Source of the DNA: Bacteroidales bacterium
GTDB lineage: Bacteria; Bacteroidota; Bacteroidia; Bacteroidales; JAFGXI01
Assembly (NCBI GenBank): GCA_016936665.1
Contig: JAFGXI010000003.1
Coordinates: 1 to 48,458 of the forward strand
Direction of reading: 5' to 3'
DNA length: 48,458 bases
The notes under the pieces were generated by a model. The model searched no databases. It was not told the origin of the DNA and worked only from the letters and a program-made list of their open reading frames with translations. Positions 1 to 8,844 of the stretch are shown here, in pieces. The position numbers and the translations under genes are program-made. Each line of letters begins with the position of its first letter. The first letter of the stretch is position 1.

Positions 1-87
1 CGGATTGCCTTCTACAACAATTTCACCGCCCTTATCGCCTCCTTCGGGACCAATATCGATAATATGATCGGCCAGTTTTATCACATC
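1..87 (-). CDS. uvrA: UvrA excinuclease subunit A, C-terminal fragment (partial, runs off window)
   Basis: Reading the minus strand from base 87 to base 1 gives 29 uninterrupted codons beginning D-V-I-K-L-A-D-H and containing [14 protein letters not shown]. This is the near-C-terminal signature of UvrA, the ATPase that recognises DNA damage in nucleotide excision repair. The fragment has no start of its own: it is joined out of frame to the beginning of an ABC-F gene at about 85-90. The rest of UvrA, including its ATPase motifs, should lie immediately upstream of this segment on the minus strand, but that position is occupied by the other gene. Identification is from a highly conserved family motif; the abrupt junction suggests a chimeric contig end or a rearrangement. 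Confidence 0.85.
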
Positions 88-182
88 AGAGCAATACGAT
101 CTTTAGAGGTGATCGAAAAGCTGATGTCTTCGAACAGGGTAGTTCCTGCAAACTCTACAGTAACATTGTTTACTAAAATCAT
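81..182 (-). pseudogene. 5' fragment of an ABC-F ATPase gene (33 codons, truncated by junction with uvrA)
   Basis: From ATG at 182-180 the minus strand encodes 33 residues, beginning MILVNNVTVEFAGTTLFEDI and ending KDRIALM, then TGA. This matches the start of an ABC-F protein up to the residue just before its first Walker A (expected next: G-K-N-G-A-G-K-S). Instead the reading frame stops and the DNA becomes UvrA C-terminal coding sequence in another frame. It differs clearly from the ABC-F genes at 17733 and 29858, so it is a third paralogue rather than a local duplication. A possible -7 element (210-217) lies upstream, so the 5' region looks intact. It is either a contig-end chimera or a real truncated gene. 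Confidence 0.75.
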
Positions 183-209
183 GTTTGATCTACTATTAAT
201 TTGAAGGCG

Positions 210-217
210 CAAAAGTA
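210..217 (-). promoter_or_regulatory. candidate -7 element for the ABC-F fragment
   Basis: TACTTTTG on the minus strand matches the Bacteroidota -7 consensus TAnnTTTG, 27 bases before the ATG at 182. No convincing -33 TTG was found at the right distance, so this is tentative. The remainder of 183-381 is AT-rich, with no other feature I can support. Confidence 0.3.
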
Positions 218-381
218 GGCAATATTTTTTTCGATATAAAGAATAATAATTGCTTCAGATTTTTTGTTATAGGATAAAGTGTACAGAAATAAACATCCGA
301 TTGTTAATTAAAAGCTGTACTCATCTAAAAGTCAGCCTTATAAATTTATAATTTTAAACTTGGTATATTATATTGGAAAGC

Positions 382-3300
382 ATGTATAAAACTCTGATTC
401 TAAGTGTCTTTATAAGTTTTTTTTATTTATTTTCTCATGCCCAAGAAAGCGCTTACGCTACTTCTGGTTTAGCCTCTTTTCGCAAAGGTGTGGAATTGTT
501 CGATAAAGAAAAATATGGTTCTGCTCGAAACGCTTTCGAGTTATTTATCGAAAATGCGCCCGGCGATGCAGCAAATTGGTTGGTCGATGCACATTATTAT
601 CGGGCGCTTTGTGCAGTAGAATTGTTTAATAGCGATGCGGAATTTTTAATCTCTCACTTTTTAGTCGAGTTTCCTGAGAGCCCACGAACAAAAGCTTTAT
701 ATTTTGTAATGGGTAATTTTCAGTATAGGAAAACTCAATTTAATAAGGCTCTTAAATGGTACGACAGAGTGGATGTGTTCGATTTAAATGCCGATGAAAA
801 AGAAGAGTATTATTTCAAAACAGGCTATTCGTATTTTATGAAGGATAAGTTCGATTTGGCTTCAGAACAATTTTTAAAAATTAAGGATAGCGAAGGTAAA
901 TATGCGGTGCCTGCTAAATATTTTTATGCTCATATTGCCTTTACCGAAAAAAAATACGAAACAGCCTACAAAGAATTTAAAACTTTAGAGTCGGATGATT
1001 TATTTGGACCTATTGCGCCGTATTACATCATTCAGATATTATATTTTCAAAATAAAAACGACGATATTATAGCCTATGCACCAAGTTTGATAGACTCCAC
1101 TCAAACCAGAAGAGTACCCGAGATTTCAAGAATCTTAGGCGAGGCATATTACAAAACAGAACGTTTTGCCCAGTCGATTCCCTATTTGACTTTATTCAAA
1201 GAAAAAGGTGATGAATTTGGAAGAAACGATGCTTATCAGTTGGCCTATGCGTACTACAGAATTCAGGAATATAAGCCGGCTGCCGATAATTTTGAATCGG
1301 TAAGCAAACGGCAAGATTCTCTAACTCAAAATGCGTTCTATCATTTAGCCGATTGCTATTTACAATTGAATAGGAAAGATAAAGCGCTTTTAGCATTTCA
1401 GCAGGCGGCAGACATGAGCATTATCCCCGATGTACAAGAGGACGCGATGTATAATTATGCTAAACTTTCGTACGAGCTGTCATTTTCGCCTTTCAACGAT
1501 GCTATTAAAGCAATACAGGCATATTTAAAAGCTTATCCAAGGTCGCGACATGCCGACGAGGCGTATGAGTACCTTTCGAAAATGTTTTTATCGACTAAAA
1601 ATTACAGCTCTGCCATCGAAACTATCGAATCCATCAGTAAAAAAACTCCGGAAATTGTAGAAAGTTACCAGAGGGTTTGTTATTTCAGAGGCTTGGAATT
1701 TTACAACGATGGACAATACCAAGAGGCCCTTAAAATGTTTAATAAATCTATCGATAATTCTAAATACGATTTAAATATTCGTGCGCAAGCTAAGTATTGG
1801 CGAGCAGAGGCTTATTATCGATTGGGACAATACGATAAATCGTTCGAAGACTTCAACGATTTTGTGCTTACTTCCGGTGCCTTTGGAAGCGAAGAATTTA
1901 AAGATGCACATTACAATATGGGTTATGCTGCTTTCAAACTTCACAATTATCAAGCGGCAATAACTTGGTTTAGAAAATATGTCGATTTCTCGCAATCCGA
2001 AAAGCTAACTAAAATTGCCGATGCCTATAACCGAATTGGCGATTGCTATTTTATTTCGACAAACTACCCATTTGCTATCGACTATTACGATAAATCGATT
2101 CAAATGAATCGCCGACAAGTAGATTATGCCATGTTCCAAAAAGCTTTCAGTTATGGGTTGCTTAAAAAATATAACGAAGAAATTGATATATTGCAGGCAT
2201 TGGTTCAAAACTATAGTCAATCTTCTTACATAGACGATGCTATGTTTGAGATTGCCAACGCTTACAAATATATCGACGATTATAGCACAGCGATTCAGTA
2301 TTATGATAAAATCATTGCTCAATACGAAAACTCAGAATATCGAGTCAAAGCATTTTTACAGTCCGGAATGCTCGAATATAACACCAACCAAGAGCAAGCC
2401 GCGCTTTCACATTTTAAAACTTTAATTGCCGATTATCCGAAGTCCGATGAGTCGCAAAAGGCGCTACTGATTATGAAAAATATTTACATCGAGATCAATC
2501 AAGTTGACGAATACATTGAGTTTGCCAATAATAATTCGGTTGAAACAGAAGTCTCGAAAATTGAGGCCGATTCGCTTACCTATATTGCTGCAGAGAATTT
2601 GTATATGAGTGGAGATTGTGAGCAATCGACCAAAAGTTTTATCAAATACATTCAGAAATATCCCGAGGGTCGTTATTTATTGACTGCCAATTATTATAAA
2701 GCAGATTGTGAATTTGCAGTGAAGCAATATGCATCAGCATTACAATCGTTTAAGTACATCATTGCACAAGGTACAAACGAATATACAGAAGAAGCTTTAT
2801 TAAAATCGGCTTACATCCAGTATAAAGATAGCCTTTGGGCCGATGCATTATCAACTTACCAAAAGCTAATACAGTTGTCTAACAACAGCACCAGCGTTAG
2901 AACGGCCAAAATTGGGGTAATGCGAACTCGATTTTTCTTGAAGCAGTACCAAGAGGCTATTACTTCTGCTATGATTGTTTTACCACTATCCGATGGCGAC
3001 GAAGCACTTAGTAGAGAAGTGCATTATACTATAGCAAAAAGTTTTTACGAAACCGGCGACATGGAAGGTGCTTATGATGAGTTTAAGCTGATTGCCGATC
3101 AGCCTAAAACAGCCGAAGGTGCTGAAGCCAATTATCGAATGATTGCTATCGATTACAATAATCAGCGATACGATGAAGCGATAAGTCAGATTAATTTATT
3201 TAAATCGTCTAATACACCACACCAGCAATGGGTAGCTAAAAGCTTTATGGTGTGGTCCGATATATTTGTTGTTAAAGATGACTTGTTCATGGCTAAAGCG

Positions 3301-3594
3301 ACATTAGAAAGTATTATTAAGTATTACCCCAATAGTGTCGATGGCGTTAAACAGGAGGCCGAGCAAAAATTGAATAAAATACTCGAAAAAGAATTGGATG
3401 AGCAAAAGTTGAAAGAGGCAGCATCTGTAGAAATAAATATGAGTAACTCACCAAAAGAAGCAAAATTATTTGAGCTCGACGATGCAGAAACGAATCAAAT
3501 AAAACCGGTCGAAGCCGCTGATGACAGCTCTGAAAGCGAGGAGCCTAATGCCGAAGAAACCATTGAAGAGAATAAGGAGGTGGATCATGAATAA
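382..3594 (+). CDS. Large exported tetratricopeptide-repeat protein (1070 aa)
   Basis: The N-terminus (MYKTLILSVFISFFYLFSHA, followed by QES) is a signal peptide, so the protein is exported. The body is almost entirely TPR-like helical hairpins, with recurring A-x-x-x-Y/F-x-x-x-G/A and Y-x-x-A-I/L patterns such as YDKSFEDFNDF, YQAAITWFRKY and YSTAIQYYDKI, covering residues of about 30-1000. The C-terminal ~60 residues are acidic and probably disordered. An in-frame TTG lies three codons upstream (373), but I chose ATG 382 because it places the basic/hydrophobic signal at the terminus. TPR arrays mediate protein-protein contacts. The last 8 bases overlap the start of the downstream beta-barrel gene, so the two are probably translationally coupled and functionally linked at the outer membrane. 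Specific function unknown. Confidence 0.88.
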   Translation: MYKTLILSVFISFFYLFSHAQESAYATSGLASFRKGVELFDKEKYGSARNAFELFIENAPGDAANWLVDAHYYRALCAVELFNSDAEFLISHFLVEFPESPRTKALYFVMGNFQYRKTQFNKALKWYDRVDVFDLNADEKEEYYFKTGYSYFMKDKFDLASEQFLKIKDSEGKYAVPAKYFYAHIAFTEKKYETAYKEFKTLESDDLFGPIAPYYIIQILYFQNKNDDIIAYAPSLIDSTQTRRVPEISRILGEAYYKTERFAQSIPYLTLFKEKGDEFGRNDAYQLAYAYYRIQEYKPAADNFESVSKRQDSLTQNAFYHLADCYLQLNRKDKALLAFQQAADMSIIPDVQEDAMYNYAKLSYELSFSPFNDAIKAIQAYLKAYPRSRHADEAYEYLSKMFLSTKNYSSAIETIESISKKTPEIVESYQRVCYFRGLEFYNDGQYQEALKMFNKSIDNSKYDLNIRAQAKYWRAEAYYRLGQYDKSFEDFNDFVLTSGAFGSEEFKDAHYNMGYAAFKLHNYQAAITWFRKYVDFSQSEKLTKIADAYNRIGDCYFISTNYPFAIDYYDKSIQMNRRQVDYAMFQKAFSYGLLKKYNEEIDILQALVQNYSQSSYIDDAMFEIANAYKYIDDYSTAIQYYDKIIAQYENSEYRVKAFLQSGMLEYNTNQEQAALSHFKTLIADYPKSDESQKALLIMKNIYIEINQVDEYIEFANNNSVETEVSKIEADSLTYIAAENLYMSGDCEQSTKSFIKYIQKYPEGRYLLTANYYKADCEFAVKQYASALQSFKYIIAQGTNEYTEEALLKSAYIQYKDSLWADALSTYQKLIQLSNNSTSVRTAKIGVMRTRFFLKQYQEAITSAMIVLPLSDGDEALSREVHYTIAKSFYETGDMEGAYDEFKLIADQPKTAEGAEANYRMIAIDYNNQRYDEAISQINLFKSSNTPHQQWVAKSFMVWSDIFVVKDDLFMAKATLESIIKYYPNSVDGVKQEAEQKLNKILEKELDEQKLKEAASVEINMSNSPKEAKLFELDDAETNQIKPVEAADDSSESEEPNAEETIEENKEVDHE
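3574..3580 (+). promoter_or_regulatory. Shine-Dalgarno sequence inside the TPR gene, driving the overlapping beta-barrel gene
   Basis: AAGGAGG lies six bases before ATG 3587, within the last codons of the TPR gene. Strong SD sequences are uncommon in Bacteroidota. This one supports ATG 3587 over the upstream in-frame codons beginning at 3521 and implies coupled translation of the two genes. Confidence 0.6.
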
Positions 3595-5257
3595 ATTTAA
3601 AAGTTCAATATTGTTTGTTTTAATTTTGACGCTCTCAAGCTTGTGGGCGCAAGACGAAATCAATCATAATGTGGTGGTAATGAAGTCGTACTCTCCTGTT
3701 ATTGGCGATGCAAATAAATTAAGTGAAGTGCCACAAATTGTCGATACTAATGAGGTTAATATCGACATCAAATATCGTATTCAATCGATCCCATTTTACC
3801 CTAAGTTTACGCCTCAACCTATTCAACCGATAAAAATGATTGGCGAGCCTCTTTCTAAACTCTATCATAATTATGTTTTGTTAGGATTTGGGAATTATAC
3901 TAAACCTATGTTTGAGTATCGCTATGCTACTACACGATCTAAGGAGCTATTAGCCGGAGTGAATCTTACCCATCTTTCGCAACATGGCAATTTAAAACTC
4001 GATAATGTCGATGATAAAGTTTATTCCGGTTATAGTAGAAATTCGGCGAACATTTTTTTACATCGAATTTTTAAACATTCAGCTTTAGAAACCGATTTAA
4101 CATACAGACGTCATGCTTTGCATTACTACGGATACAATGCTTCTATCGATACTGTTATGGAGAAAGAAGACAATAAACAAATGTTTAGCTGGATGAACGC
4201 AACTATGCGTTACAAAACTACACGACTAGACTCTTCGCGTATTAATTACGATGTGGTGATGGATTATAACTATTTCGAAGATTATTACGAAACGTTTCAA
4301 AACGATTTTACTTTAGCTGGAGATTTTAGTCTATTTTTCAATAAAGAGCTGATAGCCCTAAAAGCGAAATATCAGCATTTCAATATTCTTACTCCATCTT
4401 ATTTGTATTCTAACTCGATTTACCAATTTCAGCCTTCCATTTCGAAGTCGAACAGCCATTGGGGAATAAATGCAGGTTTAAATATCGTGGTTGATGCTAG
4501 TAACGACACGTCTGCGTTCCATTTTTATCCTCAAATCGATTTACATTACGCAGTAATCGATTATTTTTTAGTTCCTTATTTAGGTATATCGGGTGGCGTT
4601 AAAAGTAATAACTATAAAGCCATTGCACTAGAAAATCAGTTTATTCGTCCGGGGCTTCATACTAGAAACAGCAATACGCTTATCGATTTACATGGAGGTA
4701 TCAGAGGTAATTTCACCGATAATTTATCTTACAATATTTTCGGAAACTATCGTGTAATCGACGATGCTTATTTCTTTGTTAACGACTCTTTGAACCCTAT
4801 CGAAAATCAGTTTATTGTTGAGTACGACGATATTATTCGTTACGATATTAAAGCACAGATTAGTTACCTTCGTTCCAAAAAACTGCAATTTAGTTTATTG
4901 GGGCAGTATCATGGGTTTGAGCTCGATGAAATTGAACACGCTTGGCATGTGCCCGATTACGAAGTTCGTTTTTCGACCAATTATAATTTGAAAAGTAAAA
5001 TTTTAGTCGACTTCGATATGTTTGTCAAAGGACAACGCTATGCTAAAACCTATTACTCCGAAGGTGTTTATACCGGCGCGCAGGGGGTAAAAATTGCTGA
5101 GACTTTCGATATTAGCTTAGGCTTAGAATACAGATATACTAAAATGTTGAGTGCATTTTTACGATTCAATAATATTTTAGCACACCGCAATTACGATTGG
5201 AATTATTACCCAACCGAAGGATTTAATATGGCTTTCGGTATCATTTATAGCTTTTAA
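3587..5257 (+). CDS. Outer-membrane beta-barrel protein (TonB-dependent-receptor-like), partner of the TPR protein
   Basis: Starting at ATG 3587 (strong SD, 8-base overlap with the TPR gene) the product is 556 aa. Its signal peptide is MNKFKSSILFVLILTLSSLW, followed by AQDE. A short N-terminal stretch (~20-95, containing VVMKSYSPVIGDANK) is followed by many alternating hydrophobic/aromatic strands, for example YNLKSKILVDFDMFVKG. It ends in an aromatic strand (MAFGIIYSF) with the C-terminal Phe typical of outer-membrane barrels. It is shorter than true TonB-dependent receptors and I see no TonB box or plug domain, so transport is not shown. The coupling suggests a TPR-barrel outer-membrane complex. 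Substrate unknown. Confidence 0.78.
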   Translation: MNKFKSSILFVLILTLSSLWAQDEINHNVVVMKSYSPVIGDANKLSEVPQIVDTNEVNIDIKYRIQSIPFYPKFTPQPIQPIKMIGEPLSKLYHNYVLLGFGNYTKPMFEYRYATTRSKELLAGVNLTHLSQHGNLKLDNVDDKVYSGYSRNSANIFLHRIFKHSALETDLTYRRHALHYYGYNASIDTVMEKEDNKQMFSWMNATMRYKTTRLDSSRINYDVVMDYNYFEDYYETFQNDFTLAGDFSLFFNKELIALKAKYQHFNILTPSYLYSNSIYQFQPSISKSNSHWGINAGLNIVVDASNDTSAFHFYPQIDLHYAVIDYFLVPYLGISGGVKSNNYKAIALENQFIRPGLHTRNSNTLIDLHGGIRGNFTDNLSYNIFGNYRVIDDAYFFVNDSLNPIENQFIVEYDDIIRYDIKAQISYLRSKKLQFSLLGQYHGFELDEIEHAWHVPDYEVRFSTNYNLKSKILVDFDMFVKGQRYAKTYYSEGVYTGAQGVKIAETFDISLGLEYRYTKMLSAFLRFNNILAHRNYDWNYYPTEGFNMAFGIIYSF

Positions 5258-5277
5258 ATAAGCACTAATAAGGCGAA

Positions 5278-6606
5278 ATGCAATACATAATTTTTTTGCT
5301 GTATGCATTAATATTTTTATTTTGGATTAATAGAGCGCAGTTTTTTAAAAAAACAGGCGTGCAAACTTATATTTTAAGCGTATTCTTTCTGCTTAAATTA
5401 GCCTCTTCTGTTGCTTTAACGTGGCTTTATACTCATTATTACCCGCTCGCTTCATCAGATATTTATAATTACTTTAACGATGGTTTGCAACTCAAAAAAG
5501 TGCTACTAGAACAACCCGATATTTTTTGGAGCATTTTAAAAAATGAAAAGACGGAGATTGTTAAGCAAGCATTGGAGGCAACTAATTATTGGACATATGC
5601 AGATGTCGATTTTTTCTTTCACGAAAAGAAAAGTATTATCTTATTGAACACTTTATTTAGCATATTTTCTTTCGATTCGATTTATGTTAATGCTTTGTTT
5701 TTTTCGATGATAGGATTTATTGCTCAAGTATTTTTATATCGATTTGTATCGCAACAATTTCCAAAACATCGTCTTCGAAATTTGCTGATCGTGTTTGCAT
5801 TGCCAACTTTTGTGCTTTGGACTTCCGGTATTTTAAAAGAACCAATTTTAATGCTTTTTTTAGCCTTGTCGCTTTGGTTTATGGAGCTTAAAATACGACG
5901 TAATAATAGGCTTTATTACATACCATTAATAGCATCGGTATCGGCTCTTTTTTTAGTTAAATCTTATGTTGCTATAAGCTTTTTGCCTGCACTTATATTG
6001 TATGGGGCGTTTAAATTTAATAGAAATTGGACGAGCTTGTTCAAAAGCCGAATTTTTTATACAACTTTATTCCTAGAAATTGCGTTGGTTTGGTTTAGTT
6101 CTTTTACAAAGTTTGATATTAGTCGGAAATTAGCCGATAAACAAAAACAGTTTGTTGAGCTTATTCAGCAAAGTCCTAAAGAAGTAGGAAGTAAAATAGA
6201 AACGGTTCGTTTATCTGGTACTTTGATCGATTTCGCAGTGGCTCCTTTAAAGGGGATCTTTAATGTACTAACGCGACCTAATTTTAAAGATTATAAAACC
6301 ATTGCGTATTTGCCCGATTTAGTCCAAAATATCGGGCTATTAGTATTACTTATGCTGTCTGTTTTAAAACCAAAACGATTGTTAGAAGAAGAGGAACCAT
6401 TCTTTATATTAAGCTTGCTGTTTATTTTCAATTTATTTGCTATTGTCGGTATGGTTATCCCTGTAATCGGAGCCATAGTTAGGTATAAGATTCCTGCTTT
6501 CGTTTTTTTGTGGTTAAGTATGAGTCACAGAATAAATTTAAGCCTACCTCAGCACTGGATGTTGAAAGAAAGAATTTTTACTGAAATAAAACCAAAGTTA
6601 TTATAA
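5278..6606 (+). CDS. Polytopic inner-membrane protein of unknown function
   Basis: The 442-aa product has roughly ten hydrophobic segments spread over its whole length, beginning at residue 3 (IIFLLYALIFLFWI). A hydrophilic stretch lies at ~60-115 and a loop at ~265-310. A segment near residue 62 reads LASSDIYNYFNDG; its acidic residues after the second membrane helix recall the first loop of GT-C-type glycosyltransferases, but that is only a resemblance. A basic segment (KIRRNNR) lies near the middle. It begins 20 bases after the beta-barrel gene and is probably co-transcribed. It ends 19 bases before the convergent rel/spoT gene, with no clear terminator between them. I do not recognise the family. 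Confidence 0.75.
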   Translation: MQYIIFLLYALIFLFWINRAQFFKKTGVQTYILSVFFLLKLASSVALTWLYTHYYPLASSDIYNYFNDGLQLKKVLLEQPDIFWSILKNEKTEIVKQALEATNYWTYADVDFFFHEKKSIILLNTLFSIFSFDSIYVNALFFSMIGFIAQVFLYRFVSQQFPKHRLRNLLIVFALPTFVLWTSGILKEPILMLFLALSLWFMELKIRRNNRLYYIPLIASVSALFLVKSYVAISFLPALILYGAFKFNRNWTSLFKSRIFYTTLFLEIALVWFSSFTKFDISRKLADKQKQFVELIQQSPKEVGSKIETVRLSGTLIDFAVAPLKGIFNVLTRPNFKDYKTIAYLPDLVQNIGLLVLLMLSVLKPKRLLEEEEPFFILSLLFIFNLFAIVGMVIPVIGAIVRYKIPAFVFLWLSMSHRINLSLPQHWMLKERIFTEIKPKLL

Positions 6607-6625
6607 AGCTGCTTCTCCCGATCTT

Positions 6626-8842
6626 TTAAATTACTTCTTCAATCGATTCTACTCGCCTTACTTTGGTTATGCCTTTTATCTTTTTAAGATCGCCAATCAT
6701 CATCTCTAAGTCTTCAACATTATGAATATAGAAGTCGATAGTTCCATTAAAAACGCCGTCTAAAGAATTAATAGAAACCGCGCGCATATTTACGTTTAAA
6801 TCGTTAGAAATTAAGGCAGTAATATCGTGCATGATTCCGATTCGGTCTATACCTTGAAGCTCAATAGTTGCTAAAAATGACATTATTTTATGAGCCTTCC
6901 ACTTGGCAGTAACAATTTTGTCGCCTTGGCTCGACATGAGTTTTAAAGCTTTTTGGCAGGTCGTTTTATGAATTACAACTTGTTCGTTAGAATTGATATA
7001 ACCCACCACATCGTCGCCGGGAATTGGGTTGCAACATGAGGCAATTAAATAGTTCGGGTTTTCGTTTCCTTCCGAAATAACAAATGGCAGTTGTTTATTA
7101 ATTTCTTGCGCTTTCCCACCTTTCGATTTCGAAAATTGTAATTGCCAATATCTAATAAACTTATTTTGTCGTTTCTTGTTAACGATTTTTTTAAGGTCTT
7201 TTAAATCTATAGTGCCACGACCAATTTTACAGTAAAGCTCACTTTTTGAAGTTACATCGTAAGCTTCAAAAATCTTTCGCATTACACTCGCGTTCTGCTT
7301 GAATCCAATTTTGTTCAAACTTGTTTCAAGCTTTTCGATACCGAGTGCAATGGCTTGTTTGCGTTCTTCTTTAAAAGCATTCTTAATGCAAGAACGAGCT
7401 CTGGCGGTTGTTACAAACTCTAACCATTCGCGTTTTGGAGTTTGTACGTCGGAGGTTAAAATTTCTACTTGGTCGCCACTATGCAATATTTCGCTTAAAG
7501 GCACAAGCCTATGGTTTACCTTGGCTCCAATTGCTTTTTCGCCAATTTGTGAGTGTATTTCGAAGGCAAAATCTAAGGCCGTTGCCTTTTTAGGGAGTCG
7601 TCTTAATTTACCATCTGGCGTAAATACATAAATTTCGCTGGTAAATAAATTAAGTTTAAATTCATCTAAAAACTCTAATGCATCGGAATTAGGGTCTTTT
7701 AAAAGCTCTTTTATTTTTACTATCCACTTGTCGAGTTCTCCTTCCGAGTCTTTAGTCGATTTATATTTCCAATGTGCAGCGTAACCTTTTTCTGCAATTT
7801 CATCCATACGATTCGACCGGATTTGTACTTCTACCCATTTTCCGTCGGGTCCCATTACTGTGGTATGAAGTGCTTCGTAACCATTGGCCTTTGGAGTACT
7901 TACCCAGTCGCGCAAGCGGTCGGGGTTGGGCTGATAAAAATCGGTAACCACGGAGTAGATATTCCAACAAAGTGCTTTTTCTCTTTCTTTGACTTCTGCT
8001 TTAAAAATAATTCGGATGGCAAATATGTCATATACTTCTTCGAATGGAACACCTTTAGTTTGCATTTTATGATAAATCGAATAAATCGATTTGGTTCTGC
8101 CTGCAATATGAAAGTCTAAGCCATGACGAGTTAGATTATGAATAATCGGTAAAGAAAATTTATTGATGAAAGCGGCTCTTTTTTTCTCCGAAGAAATTAA
8201 CTTGCTCTCAATCTCATGATACAAACTGGGTTCTTTATATTTGAAGCTTAAATCTTCGAGTTCCGTTTTTATTTTATAAAGACCAAGCCGATGTGCTAAA
8301 GGAGCGTATAAATACAAAGTCTCTCCGGCAATTTTATATTGTTTGTGCGGGGGCATACTATCTAAAGTACGCATGTTGTGTAAACGATCGGCCAGTTTTA
8401 TTAAGATAACCCGCACGTCGTCCGATAGGGTTAACAACATTTTTCGAAAATTTTCGGCTTGTAAGGATTCACTGTCGAAAACGCCTGATATTTTCGTAAG
8501 CCCATCAATAATTGTTGAAATTTTAGGACCGAACAGACGAGTGATATCGTCGAGTGTATAATCGGTATCTTCGACCACATCGTGCAATAGAGAAGCAATA
8601 ACAGATTTTGTTCCTAGTCCAATTTCTTTAGCAGAAATTATGGCGACTTCGATAGGATGAAAAATATAGGGCTCGCCTGAGCGTCTGCGAATTCCATTAT
8701 GTGCTTTGTAAGCCAATTCGTAGGCGTTTCGTATTTTTTCTTCGTTGTCTTTTTCTTTACAACCTTTGCAATGCTCAAAAATGCTTTCGAATAAATCGTC
8801 TGCTTGTTGTTTCTCTTCTGCGCTAAGTGTCTTCATCCCCAT
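6626..8842 (-). CDS. Bifunctional (p)ppGpp synthetase/hydrolase, RelA/SpoT family
   Basis: This 738-aa protein has the full long-RSH layout. The N-terminal HD hydrolase domain shows H62, the pair in LLHDVVEDTD (H87-D88) and LADRLHNMRT (D152). The synthetase domain (~240-350) has RTKSIYSIYHKM, YDIFAIRI, NGYEALHTTV and VEVQIRS. A TGS domain follows (~403-465, from IYVFTPDG). The zinc-finger-like region contains the C-C of IASCCNPIPGDD, and an ACT domain closes the C-terminus. Intact HD residues imply both synthesis and hydrolysis of the stringent-response alarmone (family knowledge). It is the last gene of a tight minus-strand operon. ATG 8842 is two bases after the stop of the preceding secreted-protein gene; ATG 8836 is an alternative. 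Confidence 0.95.
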   Translation of the reverse strand: MGMKTLSAEEKQQADDLFESIFEHCKGCKEKDNEEKIRNAYELAYKAHNGIRRRSGEPYIFHPIEVAIISAKEIGLGTKSVIASLLHDVVEDTDYTLDDITRLFGPKISTIIDGLTKISGVFDSESLQAENFRKMLLTLSDDVRVILIKLADRLHNMRTLDSMPPHKQYKIAGETLYLYAPLAHRLGLYKIKTELEDLSFKYKEPSLYHEIESKLISSEKKRAAFINKFSLPIIHNLTRHGLDFHIAGRTKSIYSIYHKMQTKGVPFEEVYDIFAIRIIFKAEVKEREKALCWNIYSVVTDFYQPNPDRLRDWVSTPKANGYEALHTTVMGPDGKWVEVQIRSNRMDEIAEKGYAAHWKYKSTKDSEGELDKWIVKIKELLKDPNSDALEFLDEFKLNLFTSEIYVFTPDGKLRRLPKKATALDFAFEIHSQIGEKAIGAKVNHRLVPLSEILHSGDQVEILTSDVQTPKREWLEFVTTARARSCIKNAFKEERKQAIALGIEKLETSLNKIGFKQNASVMRKIFEAYDVTSKSELYCKIGRGTIDLKDLKKIVNKKRQNKFIRYWQLQFSKSKGGKAQEINKQLPFVISEGNENPNYLIASCCNPIPGDDVVGYINSNEQVVIHKTTCQKALKLMSSQGDKIVTAKWKAHKIMSFLATIELQGIDRIGIMHDITALISNDLNVNMRAVSINSLDGVFNGTIDFYIHNVEDLEMMIGDLKKIKGITKVRRVESIEEVI

Positions 8843-8844
8843 TA

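Noticed and set aside
7772..8119. Plus-strand open frame of 115 codons opposite rel/spoT
   Set aside because: It lies wholly antisense to a strongly conserved enzyme gene, with no signal peptide, family motif or promoter; treated as a shadow frame, like the many similar ones in the window.
66..8401. 16-base match GATCGGCCAGTTTTAT at 66-81 and 8386-8401
   Set aside because: Both lie in conserved I-K-L-A-D coding segments of unrelated proteins (UvrA and Rel/SpoT) and read the same motif, so this is coincidence of codon use, not a repeat element.
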